A stretch of 7,785 bases of DNA from Deltaproteobacteria bacterium (GCA_030623035.1 JAUXFK010000140.1:1-7785), one strand, 5' to 3'; positions 1-6,430 are shown, counted from the first letter of the stretch. Notes: a model not told the origin generated them from the letters alone. A program made the numbers and translations.

Positions 1-29
1 GCATCCAAGTGAGCATAAAGAAAGAACAG
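1..29 (+). repeat. Left arm of a 29-bp inverted repeat around the lipoprotein gene
   Basis: Bases 1-29 match the reverse complement of 811-839 at 27 of 29 positions; the differences are at arm positions 6 and 13. Part of the arm (10-36) also matches 723-749 in direct orientation, including the string AGAAAGAACAGGGGGAA. The arm begins at the window edge, so it may extend further left. No transposase lies nearby, so whether this is a mobile-element end or only a pair of opposed repeat copies cannot be decided here. Confidence 0.7.
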
Positions 30-39
30 GGGGAAAGAC

Positions 40-118
40 GCGAGTTCTGCACGGGTTAAAATTTGATTGCCGTTGAAGCTTGGCCAGTGCTTTCTATTTC
101 ATAAGTCTAAAATAATAC
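40..118 (+). repeat. 79-bp direct repeat, copy 1
   Basis: Bases 40-118 match 838-916 at 77 of 79 positions, and the last 60 bases (59-118) match 7118-7177. The repeat ends in CTAAAATAATAC, which contains a -10-like TAAAAT but no convincing -35 at the right distance. It stops 27 bases before the lipoprotein start codon, so it forms most of that gene's upstream region. The inner string TGCACGGGTTAAAATTTGA (48-66) links it to the wider repeat family. Confidence 0.85.
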
Positions 119-145
119 GAAACGGGCTTTTTAAGATAAAGGTTA

Positions 146-583
146 ATGCTGCTCAGATTATTTTTACCATTTATTCTTTTCCTACTTTCCGGATGCGTTT
201 TGCCCAGGATAGTCGTACTCGATGACATACTATCACAAGAAGAACATTTAAAACTTGGAATTTCTTATGAGGAAAAAAATGAATACGATCTTGCGATACG
301 TGAGTATCAATCCGCTTTGGAACATTTTCCAATCGCCCATCTATATCTTGCCAATACCTACTTTCTTTGTAAAGAATATGTTTTATCAGAGAAACATTAC
401 AAAGAGGCAATCCGGCGACTGCCTGAAAACCCACGACCTTATAACAACTTGGCATGGCTTTATTTTACACAGCGTATAAAACTAGATGAAGCAGAGACTC
501 TGGCTCGAAAAGCCATAAAACTTGCCCCTCCAGGCGAAGCCGGCGTATACTTAGATACCCTGGAAAAGATACAAGACCTTTGA
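146..583 (+). CDS. TPR-repeat lipoprotein
   Basis: This is a 145-residue protein of unknown specific role. Residues 1-17 form a short signal peptide: a hydrophobic core rich in Leu and Phe, then LLSGC, a clear lipobox with the lipidated cysteine at position 17. It should be processed by signal peptidase II and anchored to a membrane facing the periplasm. The rest reads as about three tetratricopeptide repeats, near residues 33-63, 64-97 and 98-131, with the usual pattern (for example LGISYEEKNEYDLAIREYQ, and NNLAWLYF followed by DEAETLARKAI). TPRs bind proteins, so a scaffold or assembly role is likely, but the partner is unknown. The ATG at 146 follows an AAAGG-like site with short spacing. 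It is the only gene on the left and is surrounded by interspersed repeats; the nearest gene to the right (rpsT) converges on it. The small size and the repeat bracketing suggest a stand-alone gene. Confidence 0.85.
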   Translation: MLLRLFLPFILFLLSGCVLPRIVVLDDILSQEEHLKLGISYEEKNEYDLAIREYQSALEHFPIAHLYLANTYFLCKEYVLSEKHYKEAIRRLPENPRPYNNLAWLYFTQRIKLDEAETLARKAIKLAPPGEAGVYLDTLEKIQDL

Positions 584-644
584 AAAACACATCCTTGTGT
601 CCAATATATGGGTCAGGCTTAGTTGCTCTTTGTTAAATGAAAGG

Positions 645-749
645 TAACAGTTTAGCTTTTTGAAATTTTGGTTGTGAAGGCGGTGGTCAAATTTTAATCC
701 GTGCAACTGTTTGAGCGTCTTAGTGAGCGTTAAGAAAGAACAGGGGGAA
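645..749 (-). repeat. Interspersed repeat, copy II
   Basis: This copy is opposite in orientation to the copies at 811-916 and 6352-6416. Its segment 677-743 aligns with the reverse complement of 6352-6416, including an exact 19-base match (725-743, GAGCGTTAAGAAAGAACAG). Bases 687-705 match, as reverse complement, the TGCACGGGTTAAAATTTGA core of the direct repeat at 18 of 19 positions. The left end (645-668, TAACAGTTTAGC...) recurs at 7101-7123 with one substitution and one single-base gap. Confidence 0.75.
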
Positions 750-810
750 GCCTTGTTGTTCTAAATTTTAATCGTTCCAAAGCTTATCGGCTGAATTTAA
801 TAGTTGGATG

Positions 811-916
811 CTGTTCTTTCTTTATGGTCACTTAGATGCGAGTTCTGCACGGGTTAAAATTTGATTGCCGTTGAAGCTTGGCCAGTGCTTTCTGTTTCAT
901 AAGGCTAAAATAATAC
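811..916 (+). repeat. Interspersed repeat, copy III, containing direct-repeat copy 2
   Basis: This is the most complete copy in the window. Bases 811-839 are the right arm of the 29-bp inverted repeat paired with 1-29. Bases 838-916 are the second copy of the 79-bp direct repeat (77 of 79 identical to 40-118). The order CTGTTCTTTCTT, then TGCACGGGTTAAAATTTGA, then CTAAAATAATAC is the same arrangement seen, with divergence, in copies II (inverted) and IV. No gene begins after this copy: the following ATG at 918 opens only a four-codon frame. Confidence 0.8.
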
Positions 917-979
917 AATGAAAGATTCATAAGCCATTGGCTCAATAAGAATGATAATAATTGCAGTCAGGGCAACCGA

Positions 980-1032
980 GACGCCTGTCCTACCAGGGGT
1001 GGTGATTTTATATAACCGGTAGGATAGGCATC
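980..1032. repeat. Inverted repeat with 15-bp arms
   Basis: The arms GACGCCTGTCCTACC (980-994) and GGTAGGATAGGCATC (1018-1032) pair at 13 of 15 positions; both exceptions become G-U wobbles if read as RNA on the appropriate strand. The 23-base loop is AT-rich in its second half. It sits between convergent genes and could be a small dispersed palindrome or part of a bidirectional termination region. There is no T-run directly after either arm, so I do not call it a terminator. Confidence 0.55.
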
Positions 1033-1124
1033 TTGCCTGTCAATGGGGTATTTTCGGGTGAAACAAGGAGGGATAGGTTTCTCAACTATATTCAGGATGG
1101 TTTTAGCGATATTCCAAGTTTAAC

Positions 1125-1147
1125 AAGAGCTGTACAAGTCAACTCTT
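1125..1147 (-). terminator. Possible hairpin terminator of rpsT
   Basis: On the minus strand, four bases after the rpsT stop codon, AAGAGTTG and CAGCTCTT can pair over eight positions (one of them U-G) around a 7-base loop. The following bases are GTTAAAC, which is a poor U tract, so intrinsic termination would be weak. The position directly after the last gene of the minus-strand block is the main support. Confidence 0.35.
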
Positions 1148-1151
1148 TGTA

Positions 1152-1418
1152 TTAAGAAGCAATTGAGTTAACCCTTTTTGTCAATCTTGAAATCTTTCTT
1201 GAAGCGGTTTTCTTATGGATTACACCTTTTGATGCTGCCTTATCAAAGGCCGATATCGTTTTTTTCAATGCCTCATTAGCACTTTCATTATCTTTAATGT
1301 CAGATGCCTTCCGTACTCTTTTATTCATTGTCTTTAAATACGTTTTGATCATCACATTTCGTTTTCTGCGTTTTTCATTTTGTCTATTTTGTTTAATTGC
1401 TGATTTATGATTCGCCAA
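1152..1418 (-). CDS. rpsT: 30S ribosomal protein S20
   Basis: This 88-residue protein has the S20 signature at its start, MANHKSAIKQNRQNEKRRKRN, and is very rich in Lys and Arg (the start is given here in two parts: MANHKSAIKQ and NRQNEKRRKRN). S20 binds 16S rRNA early in assembly of the small subunit body. Length and composition fit the family, with helices dominated by basic residues and a C-terminal half that includes KAASKGVIHKKTASRKISRL. The start codon is TTG at 1418-1416, placed 7 bases after GGGAGG. A longer reading from another TTG at 1433 would put the Shine-Dalgarno inside the gene and add MGGII, which is not part of S20. E. coli rpsT also starts with TTG, where the weak start matters for translational autoregulation; the same control here is inference. 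The gene has its own promoter and is the last of the minus-strand block, converging on the repeat-rich region. Confidence 0.96.
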   Translation of the reverse strand: MANHKSAIKQNRQNEKRRKRNVMIKTYLKTMNKRVRKASDIKDNESANEALKKTISAFDKAASKGVIHKKTASRKISRLTKRVNSIAS

Positions 1419-1461
1419 GATAATTCCTCCCAACTATTTCTAAAAATACAAACAATGTGTT

Positions 1462-1491
1462 AATATAGCATTTTATCTCTTTATGTGTCAA
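1462..1491 (-). promoter_or_regulatory. sigma70-type promoter of rpsT
   Basis: On the minus strand a perfect -35 TTGACA (1491-1486) is separated by 18 bases from a -10 TATATT (1467-1462, five of six matches). The surroundings are strongly AT-rich. Transcription would start near 1455, giving a leader of about 35-40 bases before the TTG start. This lets rpsT be expressed independently of rpoH, whose coding region ends at 1535. Confidence 0.75.
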
Positions 1492-1534
1492 TTATTTTTT
1501 GAACTTTAAAAAAATTTCCTTTAAAAACAATCTG

Positions 1535-2476
1535 TCAATCTTCAAACATGAAATAAGATTTATTAAAATCAGGAATTTCTTCTTTTAAAAAGCGCCTGAT
1601 CTTTCCTATCAGCCTTTTTTCAATCTGTCTGATCCTTTCTTTTGATAATCCGAACTTATCCCCAATATTCTGTAAAGACAATGGCGAATCTGAGAGTAGT
1701 CTTTCTTTAAAGATATATTCTTCTTTACCCTTTAATGTCTTGCTAAATTCTTCTAACTTCGCCAGGTATATATCTCTCAATTCAGACTCAGCCAGCATGT
1801 CATCTAAAGAGACATCCTCAGATACAAGAAAATCCTTATGAGTTGTCTTTGTATCGCTGCTAATCGGGCTCTCTAAAGAAACATCCCAACCACCCAGCCT
1901 CTGATCCATCTCTATCACCTCTTTTTCTTTGACGTCGAGTCTTTCTCCTAATAATTTAGGAGTAGGATCATACCCCAGGGCATCCAGCTTCCGCCTCTCT
2001 TTCTCAAGATTGAAGAACAACTTCCTTTGAGATTGGGTTGTTCCAATCTTTACCAATCTCCAATTATCAATTATAAATTTTAAAATATATGCCTTTATCC
2101 AAAACGAAGCATAATAAGAAAGTTTTACCCCTTTATATGGATCAAACTTTCTCACTGCTTGCATCAACCCGACATTTCCTTCCTGGACAAGATCAAGGAA
2201 ATTCGTCATCCAGTATCTTTGAAATTCCAATGCAATATGAACAACCAGTCTTAAATTTGATGTGATTAATTTATAAGCTGCATCAATATCCCCTTTTTCT
2301 CTATACTGTATCGCTAATCTACGTTCTTCTTCTATGGTAAGTAATGGATATTTCTTAATCTGTGCAAAGTATTGCTGTAATGGATCGAATCGGACGATTG
2401 AAGTGCTTCTCGATCGCTCATCTTCTGTCTTATCAGTATGTTCATTCTCGATAATCTCTACTTCATTGGTGTCCAT
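1535..2476 (-). CDS. rpoH: Heat-shock sigma factor RpoH (sigma-32)
   Basis: This 313-residue sigma70-family protein directs RNA polymerase to heat-shock promoters in the cytoplasm. Region 1.2 starts near residue 30 (DPLQQYFAQIKKYPLLT). Region 2 spans about 65-145, with SNLRLVVHIA, DLVQEGNVGLMQAVRKFDP, and the promoter-opening and -10 part YYASFWIKAYILKFIIDNWRL. Directly after it, residues 150-157 read QRKLFFNL, the RpoH box that separates this group from RpoD and RpoS. Region 4.2 is a helix-turn-helix near 267-290 (SLQNIGDKFGLSKERIRQIE). The N-terminal 28 residues are acidic and unique-looking. Translation starts at ATG 2476, since an in-frame stop lies three codons upstream. The Shine-Dalgarno is poor; a strong AGGGGAG lies about 37 bases upstream instead. 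rpoH follows the acyl-CoA dehydrogenase gene by 88 bases; co-transcription is possible but unproven. Confidence 0.93.
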   Translation of the reverse strand: MDTNEVEIIENEHTDKTEDERSRSTSIVRFDPLQQYFAQIKKYPLLTIEEERRLAIQYREKGDIDAAYKLITSNLRLVVHIALEFQRYWMTNFLDLVQEGNVGLMQAVRKFDPYKGVKLSYYASFWIKAYILKFIIDNWRLVKIGTTQSQRKLFFNLEKERRKLDALGYDPTPKLLGERLDVKEKEVIEMDQRLGGWDVSLESPISSDTKTTHKDFLVSEDVSLDDMLAESELRDIYLAKLEEFSKTLKGKEEYIFKERLLSDSPLSLQNIGDKFGLSKERIRQIEKRLIGKIRRFLKEEIPDFNKSYFMFED

Positions 2477-2529
2477 TCGGATTCACGCTGATCGTCTTTG
2501 AAAAATGAATAATCTCCCCTAAATGGGTC

Positions 2530-2571
2530 AAAAAACCTGTACATTGAAGAAAGAAAGGAGGATCTCAGGTT
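2530..2571 (-). terminator. Weak terminator-like stem after the acyl-CoA dehydrogenase
   Basis: On the minus strand AACCTG, overlapping the stop codon, can pair with CAGGTT 26 bases later, directly followed by a T-run. Six base pairs with a long loop would be an inefficient terminator, so partial read-through into rpoH would be expected. Confidence 0.25.
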
Positions 2572-3707
2572 AATAATACCCTTGCAACAGCATTCCTTTG
2601 AATCTGATTGGTCCCCTCATAAATCTGTAGACCCTTTGCATCTCTCATCATTCTCTCTATCGGATATTCTTCACTGTATCCATAACCTCCCAGGATATCC
2701 ACAGCTCGGCTCGTTACTTTCATAGCTACATCAGTAGCGAAATATTTTGCCATTGTGGCAAGTTTCATCGATTCCTTTGTGTGCTCTCTAACGATCGTTG
2801 CCGCTCTGTAAACCAACTGCCTGGCAGCCTCTGTATTGGTTGCCATATCTGCCAATATGTGGTTTATCGCTTGAAACTCAGCTATGGGTCTTCCAAATTG
2901 AACCCTTTCCTTTGCATAATGTATCGCATAATCCAATGCTCCCTGGGCTGTTCCCACACCTGAAGCACCGGCCAATGTTCGACCTTCATCCAGGACACTA
3001 AGGACAGTCTTGAAACCCTCCCCCTCTTTCCCTATAAGGTTTTCCTTAGGAACCCGACAATCCTCAAAGACCGATTCACAGTGATGAATACCTCTAAATC
3101 CCATCATCTTTCCGGTTACACTGTATGAGAACCCTTTCGTTCCCTTCTCTACGATAAATGCGCTAATTCCTTTAATACCGGCATTGGGATCTGTCTTTGC
3201 ATAAACCAAGGTCATATCCGCAAAGTCTATACCGCTGTTAAAGTTCTTCACACCATTTAAAATATATTCATCACCGTTTAAAATCGCATTAGACCTCATA
3301 GAAGCGATATCCGAACCTGCATCAGGTTCGGTCAACCCAAAGGCGCAAAGCTTTCTACCAGAAACTACGTCTGGAAGATGTCTCTCCTTTTGCTCTTTTG
3401 AAGCTGACAATTTAAAACAAGATGAGAAGAGGGAATGAATGCTCCCTAAAAAAGCACCTACAGAAGTACTTACTTTGCATATTTCCTCAGATGCCAAACA
3501 ACATGTAAGCAAATCTGCATCTGAACCGCCGTATTCTGATGGATAAAAGAGGGCAGGAAGCCCCATCTTAGCGATTTCCTGATAAAGGTCTTTCGGAAAA
3601 CAGTCCTTCTTGTCCATCTCTGATACCCTGGGAGCAACTTTATCCTTAGCAAATCTTGCTACAGTTTGACGAAACATCTCCTGTTCTTCTGATAACTTAT
3701 ATAACAT
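2565..3707 (-). CDS. Acyl-CoA dehydrogenase
   Basis: This 380-residue flavoenzyme of the acyl-CoA dehydrogenase family oxidises an acyl-CoA to the 2,3-enoyl-CoA using FAD and passes electrons to an electron-transfer flavoprotein. The full family layout is present: an N-terminal helical domain (LSEEQEMFRQTVARFAKDKV, near residues 5-24), the middle beta domain with AFGLTEPDAGSD (122-133), and the C-terminal helical domain with ERVQFGRPIAEFQA and GGYGYSEEYPIERMMRDA. The YEGTNQIQR motif near the end supplies the likely catalytic base, Glu364, in the position used by short-chain and butyryl-type enzymes. Chain-length preference cannot be read from sequence; a short- or branched-chain substrate is plausible. 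The ATG at 3707 has an AGGAG site 8 bases upstream. No ETF or other beta-oxidation gene is adjacent, so the neighbourhood does not indicate the pathway. The foldback element at 3731-3976 ends just upstream and may carry or disrupt its promoter. Confidence 0.95.
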   Translation of the reverse strand: MLYKLSEEQEMFRQTVARFAKDKVAPRVSEMDKKDCFPKDLYQEIAKMGLPALFYPSEYGGSDADLLTCCLASEEICKVSTSVGAFLGSIHSLFSSCFKLSASKEQKERHLPDVVSGRKLCAFGLTEPDAGSDIASMRSNAILNGDEYILNGVKNFNSGIDFADMTLVYAKTDPNAGIKGISAFIVEKGTKGFSYSVTGKMMGFRGIHHCESVFEDCRVPKENLIGKEGEGFKTVLSVLDEGRTLAGASGVGTAQGALDYAIHYAKERVQFGRPIAEFQAINHILADMATNTEAARQLVYRAATIVREHTKESMKLATMAKYFATDVAMKVTSRAVDILGGYGYSEEYPIERMMRDAKGLQIYEGTNQIQRNAVARVLLT

Positions 3708-3730
3708 TCCTCATTCTCCTTCCTATATAA

Positions 3731-3976
3731 CACTACAGCGCAAGTTCCAGAGATCACTGTAAAGAGCCTGTTCGAAAGATCTCTTTTACTCATAAGGTAT
3801 TGACCATTTTTGATCGTTTAATGGCTCGCTTTACAAAATCTTAAGAACCCGGGCTATCGCCCTCAAACAACCTAAGATTTTTTGCTGCACTTCAGGAAGA
3901 ACGATTTCCGAAAATGGTCAATACAGACTCGTTGGGAGGTCTTTCAGGGAAGCCTGTGAAAACTTGCGCTGTGGTG
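3731..3976. mobile_element. 246-bp foldback (MITE-like) element
   Basis: Nearly the whole stretch between the PHP gene and the acyl-CoA dehydrogenase gene is one nested inverted repeat. The terminal arms 3731-3746 (CACTACAGCGCAAGTT) and 3961-3976 pair at 15 of 16 positions. Further in, GAAAGATCTC (3774-3783) pairs with 3936-3945 at 9 of 10, GTATTGACCATTTT (3797-3810) pairs perfectly with 3911-3924, AAAATCTTA (3835-3843) pairs perfectly with 3873-3881, and the tip is GGGC-TATC-GCCC (3851-3862). All share about the same centre. It encodes no protein. Terminal inverted repeats without a transposase suggest a non-autonomous element; no clear target-site duplication is visible. Transcribed, it would fold into a long hairpin that could end PHP transcription. 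Confidence 0.65.
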
Positions 3977-3988
3977 ACAATAAATAAA

Positions 3989-4852
3989 TCAATTCCGTTT
4001 CCCCTCCTCTTGCATCTTTTTCATAGTCTCAATCACTGAAAGGGAAATATCTTTGTTCCCATTGTAAATGCCTATATCTACATTTGGCTTGCCGTAACCG
4101 TGAAAGTCCGATCCTCCGGTAATCAAAATCCCGTGTTTCTCGGCCAGGTATCTGTAACCGGCAATCTGTCTATCTGTATGCTCCGGATAAAATACCTCTA
4201 TACCCTTTAGTCCCAATGAAATAAGTTCTACAACAAAATCTTCAAGCTCCTTTGGTTTTAAATCTCCTAAAGTAAACGGATGCGCAAGCACTGGTATGCC
4301 ACCGCATTTCAGAATAATTCCGATGGCCTCTTGAGGCTCAAAACGAAACCTGTCCACATAGGCTGGAGCACCCTTTTTAAGAAACCTATCAAATGCATCT
4401 TGATTAGTGTTAGCATATCCCTTCTTTAACATAGCCTTAGCAAAATGGGGTCTCCCGACCTGCTCTCCACCAGCCATCTGGAGGACATCACTAAAATCTA
4501 TTCCAATCCCCAAACCTTTAAGCTTATCGAGTATCTTTAAGTTTCTTTCTGACCTCACCTTTTGTAAAAACTCGAGTCTCTCTTTTAAAAAACTGCTGTC
4601 TATATCAATACAGTAACCGAGCAAATGCATCGTACCATAGGGGCATCCTACACTTATTTCCACCCCTGTTAAAACATCTAAGCCTACCTTTTTACCCTCT
4701 TCTAACGCCTCTCTATTGCCTTCTACCGTGTCATGATCCGTTATTGCAATGGCCTTTAACCCCTTTTCCTTTGCGTGTCTAACTACTTCGGATGGACTTA
4801 GAGTGCCATCAGATACAGTCGTATGTATATGTAAATCTATATAACCACCCAT
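3989..4852 (-). CDS. PHP-domain phosphoesterase, YciV/RNase AM (TrpH) type
   Basis: This 287-residue PHP-superfamily metal-dependent phosphoesterase is close in length and motifs to E. coli YciV (RNase AM). Visible metal ligands are His8 and His10 (DLHIHT), Asp15 (SDGT), His40 (ITDHDT), Glu65 (GVEIS), His76 (MHLLGY), the later histidine of LAHPF and the Asp and His of GGSDFHG, so the full PHP set is present and the enzyme should be active. Characterised relatives remove nucleotides from RNA 5' ends during rRNA maturation and hydrolyse 3',5'-nucleoside bisphosphates. Either activity is possible here, and the substrate is inferred from the family only. The start ATG at 4852 follows AAAGGA with suitable spacing. 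The gene begins 42 bases after the end of rtcB, with no terminator between them, so it is very likely co-transcribed with the RNA ligase. The foldback element follows it. Confidence 0.88.
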   Translation of the reverse strand: MGGYIDLHIHTTVSDGTLSPSEVVRHAKEKGLKAIAITDHDTVEGNREALEEGKKVGLDVLTGVEISVGCPYGTMHLLGYCIDIDSSFLKERLEFLQKVRSERNLKILDKLKGLGIGIDFSDVLQMAGGEQVGRPHFAKAMLKKGYANTNQDAFDRFLKKGAPAYVDRFRFEPQEAIGIILKCGGIPVLAHPFTLGDLKPKELEDFVVELISLGLKGIEVFYPEHTDRQIAGYRYLAEKHGILITGGSDFHGYGKPNVDIGIYNGNKDISLSVIETMKKMQEEGKRN

Positions 4853-4894
4853 TTTTTTCCTTTCAAAATATTTTTGGTTTTTTAATCAAAATTA

Positions 4895-6349
4895 TTACCC
4901 CTTAATTACTCCCATTGGCTTGAGTTTCGCTACCTTTTTGCTGATACCCGCATTATGAACCACTTCTACTACATCGCTCACATCCTTATATGCATCTGAT
5001 ATTTCTTCAGCAATCGTAGACCTTGATGCCGAACGCACTGTTATTCCCTTATCCTTCAGCTCCCTCACAATATCCCTGCCTTTGGCAAGCTTCATTGCCC
5101 GACTTCTACTCATCACCCTGCCTGCACCATGGCATGTACTCCCGAAGGTCTCCTCTATGGCCTTTTCTGTGCCAACAAGAAGATACGAGTATCTCCCCAT
5201 ATCACCAGGGATCAATACAGGTTGACCCAATGCTCGATAAGCCCTTGGAATATCCGGATGATCCGGAGGGAAAGCCCGTGTTGCCCCTTTTCTATGGACA
5301 CATAGCCTCTTCTTCTTACCATCAATTCTGTACTCTTCAATCTTGGCTATATTGTGGCATACATCGTATATCAGATCAAGCTGCAGATCCTTTGGTCCCA
5401 ACTTTAATACATGTTCCAGGGTCTTTCTTACCCAATGGGTGATAATCTGTCTATTGGCAAAAGCATAATTGGCAGCACAAGCCATTGCTGCCAGATACTC
5501 TTTTCCCTCTTTTGACTCCACAGGGGCACAACAAAGCTGTCTATCCGGCAAGTCAATACCGTATTTCCCAGAAGCGCGCAGCATGACCTTTATATAATCG
5601 TCGCAAACCTGGTGCCCCAAACCCCTTGACCCTGTATGGACGATAACGGTTACCTGTTCCTCATAAATACCCAAGGCTCTCGCCAAATCATGGTCATATA
5701 TATCGGACACAAAACCAATCTCAACAAAGTGGTTTCCAGACCCCAAAGTCCCCAATTGATTCCTGCCTCGCTCTCTGGCCCTCTTTGAGATGAATTGAGG
5801 ATCCGCATTGAGGATACATCCTCTGTCCTCTATATATTCAATATCTTCTTGTGTACCGTACCCCTGATCCACAGCCCACTTCGCTCCCCTTAAGAGAACA
5901 TTCCTCTCGTTTTCGGCATTCAGCTTCAGATCCTTCCTTTGAGATCCTACCCCTGACGGGATATTCACAAAAAGGGCATCAACCAGATCATCTATCTTAT
6001 CCTCGATATCATTACGGCTCAGCCCTGAGCGCATCAGCCTGACACCGCAGTTTATATCATAGCCTACACCTCCAGGGGACACAATGCCTCTGTTTATATC
6101 AAAAGCGGCAACACCTCCAATAGGAAATCCATAACCCCAATGGATATCCGGCATGGCAAGAGAGCAACCCACTATCCCGGGAAGCCATGCGACATTTGCG
6201 ACCTGTTGAAGGCTTTTATCCTTCTTTATATCTTCCAACATCTTCTTATCCGCATAGACGATTCCATCGGTCTTCATCTTCCCAACCCGCGGTATCCTCC
6301 AGCGGTAATCATCTATCCTTTTAATATCTATAGTGACTTCTTCGTTCAT
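4895..6349 (-). CDS. rtcB: RNA-splicing ligase RtcB
   Basis: This 484-residue RNA ligase joins 2',3'-cyclic phosphate or 3'-phosphate RNA ends to 5'-OH ends using GTP and Mn2+, as in tRNA splicing and RNA repair. It is the long form, like the archaeal enzymes (about 480 residues), not the shorter E. coli form. Active-site residues are all present: Cys101 in GYDINCGVRL, Asn206 and His207 in LGSGNHFVEI, His238 in HTGSRGLGHQ, His332 in DVCHNIAK and the guanylylated His407 in STCHGAGRVMSR. These correspond to Cys98, His203, His234, His329 and His404 of the Pyrococcus enzyme. The N-terminal start (KRIDDYRWRIPR) matches the family start, supporting ATG 6349. The only ribosome-binding signal is AAGAAAG within an interspersed repeat that ends two bases before the ATG. 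Archease lies upstream and the PHP gene downstream. No rtcA or RtcR regulator is seen in the window. Confidence 0.97.
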   Translation of the reverse strand: MNEEVTIDIKRIDDYRWRIPRVGKMKTDGIVYADKKMLEDIKKDKSLQQVANVAWLPGIVGCSLAMPDIHWGYGFPIGGVAAFDINRGIVSPGGVGYDINCGVRLMRSGLSRNDIEDKIDDLVDALFVNIPSGVGSQRKDLKLNAENERNVLLRGAKWAVDQGYGTQEDIEYIEDRGCILNADPQFISKRARERGRNQLGTLGSGNHFVEIGFVSDIYDHDLARALGIYEEQVTVIVHTGSRGLGHQVCDDYIKVMLRASGKYGIDLPDRQLCCAPVESKEGKEYLAAMACAANYAFANRQIITHWVRKTLEHVLKLGPKDLQLDLIYDVCHNIAKIEEYRIDGKKKRLCVHRKGATRAFPPDHPDIPRAYRALGQPVLIPGDMGRYSYLLVGTEKAIEETFGSTCHGAGRVMSRSRAMKLAKGRDIVRELKDKGITVRSASRSTIAEEISDAYKDVSDVVEVVHNAGISKKVAKLKPMGVIKG

Positions 6350-6351
6350 AT

Positions 6352-6416
6352 CTGTTCTTTCTTAACGCTCTATACACTGTCAGATAAGTTGCACGCGTTA
6401 TAATGTGACCGCCTTT
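6352..6416 (+). repeat. Interspersed repeat, copy IV, abutting rtcB
   Basis: Bases 6352-6370 are an exact reverse complement of 725-743, and the homology to copy II runs on to 6416 with gaps. The family core appears as TGCACGCGTTATAATGTGA (6389-6407), 15 of 19 matches to the core of copy II. On the minus strand the copy forms the last 60-odd bases of the rtcB leader, including its purine-rich ribosome-binding stretch. A TTATAAC in it could serve as a -10, with TTAACT 18 bases upstream; both are weak. Confidence 0.7.
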
Positions 6417-6418
6417 GC

Positions 6419-6430
6419 TGAGTTAACTCA
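6419..6430. promoter_or_regulatory. Perfect 12-bp palindrome upstream of rtcB
   Basis: TGAGTTAACTCA is a perfect palindrome immediately beyond the repeat copy and about 70 bases upstream of the rtcB start. Its location in the archease-rtcB gap would suit an operator, but its short length means chance cannot be excluded. Confidence 0.3.

Larger units (their letters stand above)
584..1151. other. Gene-free region rich in repeats
   Basis: This region lies between two convergent genes and contains no credible coding sequence. It holds a minus-oriented copy of the repeat family (645-749), a plus-oriented copy (811-916), an AT-rich spacer between them (750-810), an inverted repeat (980-1032) and a hairpin just after rpsT (1125-1147). 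Relative to the copy at 10-118, the segment 723-916 carries about 85 extra bases, roughly 750-837. I see nothing recognisable in 1033-1124. Confidence 0.7.

Noticed and set aside
70..110. sigma54-type promoter (TTGGCC...GC) in the direct repeat
   Set aside because: The GG and GC elements are only about five bases apart, not the ten needed.
171..455. A 94-codon minus-strand frame opposite the lipoprotein gene
   Set aside because: The plus-strand frame has a signal peptide, lipobox and TPRs; the antisense frame has nothing comparable.
584..625. Terminator after the lipoprotein gene (ACACA-TCCT-TGTGT)
   Set aside because: The stem is only five base pairs and no T-run follows.
1419..1433. Upstream TTG start for rpsT
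   Set aside because: The added residues are encoded by the Shine-Dalgarno itself and are not part of S20.
5023..5442. A 139-codon plus-strand open frame inside rtcB
   Set aside because: It is antisense to a well-conserved gene with all active-site residues, and its peptide has no recognisable domain.
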